From contig JAPPMU010000056.1 in NCBI GenBank assembly GCA_028873965.1, positions 1-64,000 on the forward strand: a stretch of DNA of 64,000 nt. Reading direction: 5' to 3'. Below the pieces are notes generated by a model that had not been told where the DNA came from, did not search any database, and saw nothing but the letters and a program-made list of their open reading frames with translations. Of the stretch, positions 60,205 to 64,000 are shown piece after piece. The translations under genes and the position numbers were made by a program. The number at the start of each line of letters is the position of its first letter. The stretch's first letter is position 1. Origin of the DNA: Chloroflexota bacterium (GTDB taxonomy: Bacteria; Chloroflexota; Dehalococcoidia; Lucifugimonadales; UBA3495).

Positions 60205-61341
60205 CTACTTGATGAAGTCGAACTGCTCGTAGGAGCCCTTCAGGATCTCCTGATCGTCCAGGTCCAGCCACTTGTCCAGGATGGTGGCGTAGGTGTTCCT
60301 GAAGTCGTTGTTCCACTTGAGGTCGCCCTCGTCCAGCTTGTCCGGCTCCAGGGACGGATACTCGCCGTAGAGGCCGCCCTTGACGCCGTCGCCGATCACG
60401 AAGGCCACGCTGCCCGAGCCGTGGTCGGTGCCGGAACCGTTTTCCTGCACGCGGCGGCCGAACTCGGTGAAGAGGAGCATGACCACTTCTTCGTTGGCGT
60501 TGTGCTCTTTCAGGTCCTGGTACAGGTCGTTGACCGCACGGGACACCTCGCCCCACAGCTTAGCGAAGGAGGTGGGCTGGTTGGCATGAGTGTCGAAGGC
60601 GCCGGGGTTCAGGCCGGTGTAGAGCACGCGGGTGCCAAACCCGGCGGTGTGCACCTGGGCGACGTTCTTCACCCACTGGGAGAACATATCTCCGCCGTAC
60701 TCAACGCTGGAGGAATAGATCTCCGGCGCGGTGCGCAGGATGTCGGCGCCCTTCAGGGCGTCCAGGCCGGTCTGGGACAGGTATTCGTTGATGGGGCCGG
60801 AGCCGACCATGGGCGAATACATGCGGGAGAAGATGTCCAGCGCCTCGGCCCGCTGGCTTTCGCCATCGATGCCGGTCAGCACGCCGTAGGTCTCCAGGCT
60901 GCCGACGGAGGCGACGGACACGCCCGGCGCGGCCAGCGCGCGGGGAAGGCCGCGGCCGAAGTTCACGGCGGTCAGGACGTTTTCCTTGTTGGGGTCAAGG
61001 TCCTGGATGGCGCGGCCCAGCCAGCCCTCGGTGGACATCTTGGCCGGCTCGGCCGTGTGCCAGATGTCCATGGACCGGAAGTGCGAGCGGATGGGGTTGG
61101 GGTAGCCGATGCCCTGGATAACGGCGACCTTTCCGTCGTCGTACAGGTCCTTGATCGGGGCCATGGCCGGATGGAATCCAACGTTGTCGTCAATGGCCAG
61201 GACTTCCTCGACCTCAACCTTCAGGTGCGGACGGTAATCCTTGTACAACGGATCGTTGTAGGGAATGATGGTGTTCAGGGCGTCAAAAGCGCCTGACATC
61301 TGCAGAACTACCAGGACCGGGTCTTTCTTCGTAGCGGTCAC
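60205..61341 (-). CDS. DUF1501 domain-containing protein (operon copy 2)
   Basis: This 378-residue protein is a paralogue of that at 8814-9941 and is collinear with it: VVLQMSGAFDALNTIIPY, NPIRSHFRSMDIWHTAEP, LLFTEFGRRVQENGSGTDHG and GNSVAFVIGD-like stretches. It begins without a Tat or Sec signal. It lies 67 bases after the DUF1800 gene, with GGGAGGA before its ATG. Confidence 0.9.
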   Translation of the reverse strand: MTATKKDPVLVVLQMSGAFDALNTIIPYNDPLYKDYRPHLKVEVEEVLAIDDNVGFHPAMAPIKDLYDDGKVAVIQGIGYPNPIRSHFRSMDIWHTAEPAKMSTEGWLGRAIQDLDPNKENVLTAVNFGRGLPRALAAPGVSVASVGSLETYGVLTGIDGESQRAEALDIFSRMYSPMVGSGPINEYLSQTGLDALKGADILRTAPEIYSSSVEYGGDMFSQWVKNVAQVHTAGFGTRVLYTGLNPGAFDTHANQPTSFAKLWGEVSRAVNDLYQDLKEHNANEEVVMLLFTEFGRRVQENGSGTDHGSGSVAFVIGDGVKGGLYGEYPSLEPDKLDEGDLKWNNDFRNTYATILDKWLDLDDQEILKGSYEQFDFIK

Positions 61342-61408
61342 GATTTTTCCTCCCGTGGGATGGGTTGCGCGGTTTTTTGCGGAGTTAGCGCCAGCCGTGA
61401 GCGTCGGG

Positions 61409-62818
61409 CTAGGCGTAGATGTATTCCTTGGTGGCGACGATCATCTGCAAAAGCTCGCTGACCCGGGAGGCGAACTCTGCGGTGTCGGTGTTGATCGTCC
61501 CGCCCTTCACGAGGCTGGCGGACAGCATCTCGCGGGTCTCGGGCGAGAGTTCGTAATGACCCATCAGCCGGGCGGTGGTATCCACCATGTTCTCGGGTGA
61601 GATAACCGGACCCTGATCGGCCAGTCGGTCGATGATTTCTTTCACGCCGGGCTGCTGGACATCGCCCACGAAGTCAGCGGTGAAGTTGATGCGGTGCACC
61701 AGCGTGCCGCCGTCAATCCACTCACGACCCGTGTGCCAGCCTTCCACCGACGGCGGGTTGAAGATTTCCTGACCCATGTGCTTCATCTCGTCGAAGATGA
61801 ACTCGAAGCCGGGCTTGGGCTCCGTCCAGTCGCCCACCAGCCGCAGGGTGCCGATGACGGTCTCGATGGGGCTCTTCACGCGCTGGAAGCGGGCGTTCTT
61901 GAAAGCATCGGAGTGGAACAGCACCCGCAGCATGGACCGGATGTCGTAGCCGGAGCGGAAGTACTCGTCCTCCAGCATCTTGATGGTGTCCATGTCCCGG
62001 GGCGGGGTGTCCATCCACGCCGGTACCTGCGCCTCGTCGGCTATGAAGTAGCTGTACAGGTGGCGGGAGATGAAACGGGCGGTGGCGGGCTGCCTGGCGA
62101 TGATGTCGATCACATCCTCGCCGTTGAAGTTGCCGGTTTCGCCCAGGAAGGTCTTGGCGCCCTCGTCATGGTCGTCCGGGTTGTACACGAACTTGCCGGA
62201 GTAGCGTCCGTAGGGCTGGCCGGGGATGTTGTTGGCAATCGTCCACCCGGTGAACGCGCGGGCGCATTCCTTCACGTCGTCTTCGGTGTAGTTGAACTCG
62301 CCGTCCATGCCGACGCCCATGGAGAACAGCTCCAGCAACTCGCGGCCATAATTCTCGTTGATGGCGCCCTTGTGGCTGAGGCAGTTGTCCAGGAAGAAGA
62401 TCATCGCCGGATCTTTGGAGATCTCCAGCAGCAAGTCGCGGAAGCTGCCCATGCCGTACTGGCGGAACATCTCGATTTCATCCCACGACGTGGGGTAACT
62501 CTGGGTCTTGCTGTCGGCAGTGCAAAGAATGCCGTGCCAGAACAGGCACATCTTCTCTTCCAGCTGGTTCCTGGAATTGATGAACCGGAAGGCCACGTAC
62601 TCGGGCAGGCCCCGCGTTTGGTGGCTCCACTCGATGAAACACCGCTCGGCAATGTCCAGGTCCATCCCGTGGTCGTGCAGTTCGGGGTGCAGCAGCTCAT
62701 CAACCGTGGCGTTGTACCCCTTGGCCGCGCGGGCCTCAAGCTCATCGTATTTTGCGCCAAAGCCGGCCCGGCGCATCAGATGGGCCATCAATCCAATGTC
62801 ATGGTCATCGTATGCCAT
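61409..62818 (-). CDS. DUF1800 domain-containing protein (operon copy 2)
   Basis: This 469-residue protein is a paralogue of that at 7349-8752. Shared blocks include LMAHLMRRAGFGAKYDELEAR, KMCLFWHGILCTADSK and NENYGRELLELFSMGVGMDG. The start at 62818 (MAYDDHDIG) has GAGGAGG upstream; the frame extends to 62848. It is the first gene of the inverted operon. Confidence 0.9.
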   Translation of the reverse strand: MAYDDHDIGLMAHLMRRAGFGAKYDELEARAAKGYNATVDELLHPELHDHGMDLDIAERCFIEWSHQTRGLPEYVAFRFINSRNQLEEKMCLFWHGILCTADSKTQSYPTSWDEIEMFRQYGMGSFRDLLLEISKDPAMIFFLDNCLSHKGAINENYGRELLELFSMGVGMDGEFNYTEDDVKECARAFTGWTIANNIPGQPYGRYSGKFVYNPDDHDEGAKTFLGETGNFNGEDVIDIIARQPATARFISRHLYSYFIADEAQVPAWMDTPPRDMDTIKMLEDEYFRSGYDIRSMLRVLFHSDAFKNARFQRVKSPIETVIGTLRLVGDWTEPKPGFEFIFDEMKHMGQEIFNPPSVEGWHTGREWIDGGTLVHRINFTADFVGDVQQPGVKEIIDRLADQGPVISPENMVDTTARLMGHYELSPETREMLSASLVKGGTINTDTAEFASRVSELLQMIVATKEYIYA

Positions 62819-62995
62819 CGATAAAGCCTCCTCGATCTGAATCAACAAATCGCCATCGGTATCCTACCATTAAGTGCCAGACCGCTCAACCGTATCGGCA
62901 TTGGGCGCGGCGATGCGGCCAGTTTTATTGCGGTTATCGTCGCCTATGGCCGGCCGCGATTGCGGACGGACGGCGCCCCGGCCCGGAGTTTCCGA

Positions 62996-63238
62996 TCACT
63001 CTGTAGGCACCCGCGCGTTGAAGAGCCGACCGTACTGGACAAACGCCACCACGGCGACCACGGCCAACCCAAGAGCCAGCGCATCCAGGGCTGCCGTCAA
63101 GGCCGGCATCACGGGTGGGCCGCTGCCTCCCGCGATGCCAAGCGCTTCGATCCCGATGGCGATCAGGATCCTGAACGCCACCAGACCGGCGGTGACGCCG
63201 GCAATCCACCAACGGCGAAGGGCCAGCCATCGCTTCAT
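62996..63238 (-). CDS. small membrane protein
   Basis: This 80-residue protein starts MKRWLALRRWWIAGVTAGL and has two hydrophobic helices (about 10-35 and 46-68). No family is recognised. The longer frame through the R3 element to 63385 is rejected. There is no strong ribosome-binding site, so confidence is moderate. Confidence 0.5.
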   Translation of the reverse strand: MKRWLALRRWWIAGVTAGLVAFRILIAIGIEALGIAGGSGPPVMPALTAALDALALGLAVVAVVAFVQYGRLFNARVPTE

Positions 63239-63265
63239 CGCCAACCCGCATCCCGGCGTAGCGCC

Positions 63266-63400
63266 TGACGCGCACACAGTTTCGCCCGAGCTGTCATTGC
63301 GAGCAGAGCGCGGCAATCTCGTCGCTGGATGGGCCGTTCTTCCCGTAACGGGATCGCCACGTCGCTGCGCTCCTCGCGATGACAAGATGGGTAGGCGTGC
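63266..63400. repeat. MITE-like element R3, copy e (diverged)
   Basis: The left end is TGACGCGCACACAGTTT and the right end GGGTAGGCGTGC, both diverged from the R3 consensus. Inner parts CTGTCATTGCGAGCAGAG and CTGCGCTCCTCGCGATGAC are typical. Flanks GGCGTAGCGCC and GGCGCGGAGCGCC are related with a 2-base gap. It lies between the amidase and the small membrane protein. Confidence 0.65.
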
Positions 63401-63413
63401 GGGCGCGGAGCGC

Positions 63414-64000
63414 CTAGATCGGCGGCCGCTGCTCGTACCAGCGGGCGTGCTGCTGGTAGGTGTAGGCGGCCTGGATCACCCCCGGCTCGTCGAAGGGCTT
63501 GCCGGCGAACTGCATGCCGACGGGCAGGCCCCGCTCGGTGAAGCCACACGGAACCGAGATGGCTGGCAGACCGGTGGCGTTGAACGGCGCGGTGAAGCTG
63601 CGGCCTCGCGCCGTGCTGCTCGGATCGTAGCCCTCGAACGCAGCGGCGGGTTGAGTCATGGTGGGCGTTACCAGCAGGTCAACGTTCTGCATGACCTCGG
63701 CGAACTCCCGGCGGGCCCAGGTGCGCACGCGCTGGGCCTGCAGGTAGTCGGCCGCGGACAGCATACCGCCGACGCGGAAACGGCCGCGAACGATCTCTCC
63801 GAACTCCTCGGGCCGGGACTTCAGGTTGGGCTCGTGGTAGGCGTAGGCCTCGCTGACCATGATGACAGAGTTGGCGGCGCGGATGTAGTCCAGGCTGGGC
63901 AGGGACACTTCCTGCACGCTGGCGCCGAGGCTCTCCAGCTCGCCGATCGCTTTCTCCACGGTGGCGACCACCTCCGGATTGACGCTGGGGTCCGGATCGA
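63414..64000 (-). CDS. amidase signature family protein, C-terminal part
   Basis: The frame runs off the right edge of the window; only the C-terminal ~195 residues are present. Recognisable parts are LESLGASVQEVSLPSLDYI, VDLLVTPTMTQPAAAFE, TAPFNATGLPAISVPCGFTERGLPVGMQ and FDEPGVIQAAYTYQQ, as in GatA-like amidases. The Ser-Ser-Lys catalytic triad would lie outside the window. Whether it is GatA or a catabolic amidase cannot be decided; the ending HARWYEQRPPI favours a general amidase. Confidence 0.88.
   Translation of the reverse strand, partial: DPDPSVNPEVVATVEKAIGELESLGASVQEVSLPSLDYIRAANSVIMVSEAYAYHEPNLKSRPEEFGEIVRGRFRVGGMLSAADYLQAQRVRTWARREFAEVMQNVDLLVTPTMTQPAAAFEGYDPSSTARGRSFTAPFNATGLPAISVPCGFTERGLPVGMQFAGKPFDEPGVIQAAYTYQQHARWYEQRPPI

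Overview
The window is a GC-rich (roughly 60 percent by eye) bacterial chromosome segment with about 57 supported protein genes, one tRNA and an unusual load of short non-coding mobile repeats. The gene mix points to Chloroflexota of the SAR202/Dehalococcoidia type: F420/flavin luciferase-like oxidoreductases, GMC oxidoreductases, a family III CoA transferase, paired DUF1800/DUF1501 proteins, NHL propellers, many Uma2 proteins, and a split B12-dependent acyl-CoA mutase. This placement is inference; no rRNA or marker set is present to prove it.

Layout. 0.5-4.3 kb: VOC dioxygenase-like protein, LLM flavin oxidoreductase, GMC oxidoreductase, DUF4177. 4.4-7.2 kb: a large NACHT STAND ATPase with C-terminal helical repeats. 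7.3-11 kb: the operon DUF1800-DUF1501-NHL. 11-19.5 kb: isochorismatase-like hydrolase, a second GMC oxidoreductase, SulP transporter, LLM oxidoreductase, lactonase-like propeller, Uma2, SDR. 20-24 kb: metal homeostasis (Cu/Zn-SOD-like protein, a ZnuA-type lipoprotein carrying an inserted AztD-like propeller, a Fur/Zur regulator). 25-38.6 kb, almost all minus strand: TPR protein, aspartic protease pair, CaiB CoA transferase, HEPN-like remnants, DUF4268 nuclease-like protein, MBL hydrolase, an acyl-CoA ligase/B12 mutase operon interrupted by an ATPase-STAS pair, a PLD nuclease pair and HigBA. 38.6-45 kb: HtpX, BNR propeller, two tandem Uma2 genes, alpha/beta hydrolase, MBL protein, potassium channel. 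45-51 kb: gltX, glnS, an MFS transporter with a long tail, tRNA-Asn. 51.4-58 kb: a complete branched-chain amino-acid type ABC transporter whose binding protein is an internal tandem duplication. 59-63 kb: a second, paralogous NHL-DUF1501-DUF1800 operon. The right edge cuts an amidase.

Non-coding repeats. Three families of 125-150 bp elements with terminal inverted repeats can be defined, and most copies are flanked by short direct repeats (9 bp for families R1/R2, 12 bp for R3). They look like MITEs mobilised in trans; no transposase gene is in the window. R1 copies hold an inverted pair of the common GGATTCCGG...CCGGAATGACG hairpin, which also occurs alone between genes. A fragment of the R2 interior lies in frame inside a GMC gene.

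How the genes fit together. Oxidation and ring/acid catabolism (GMC, LLM, VOC, isochorismatase, SDR, CoA transferase, CoA ligase plus mutase) and uptake (Liv ABC system, SulP, MFS) form the metabolic theme. Zinc acquisition forms a compact Fur-controlled unit. The NACHT protein, PLD pair, DUF4268 protein, HigBA and HEPN-like genes are accessory or defence-like. The strongest candidates for something undescribed are the ZnuA/AztD chimera, the duplicated DUF1800-DUF1501-NHL module, the tandem Liv binding protein with an enlarged LivH, and the paired MITE insertions.
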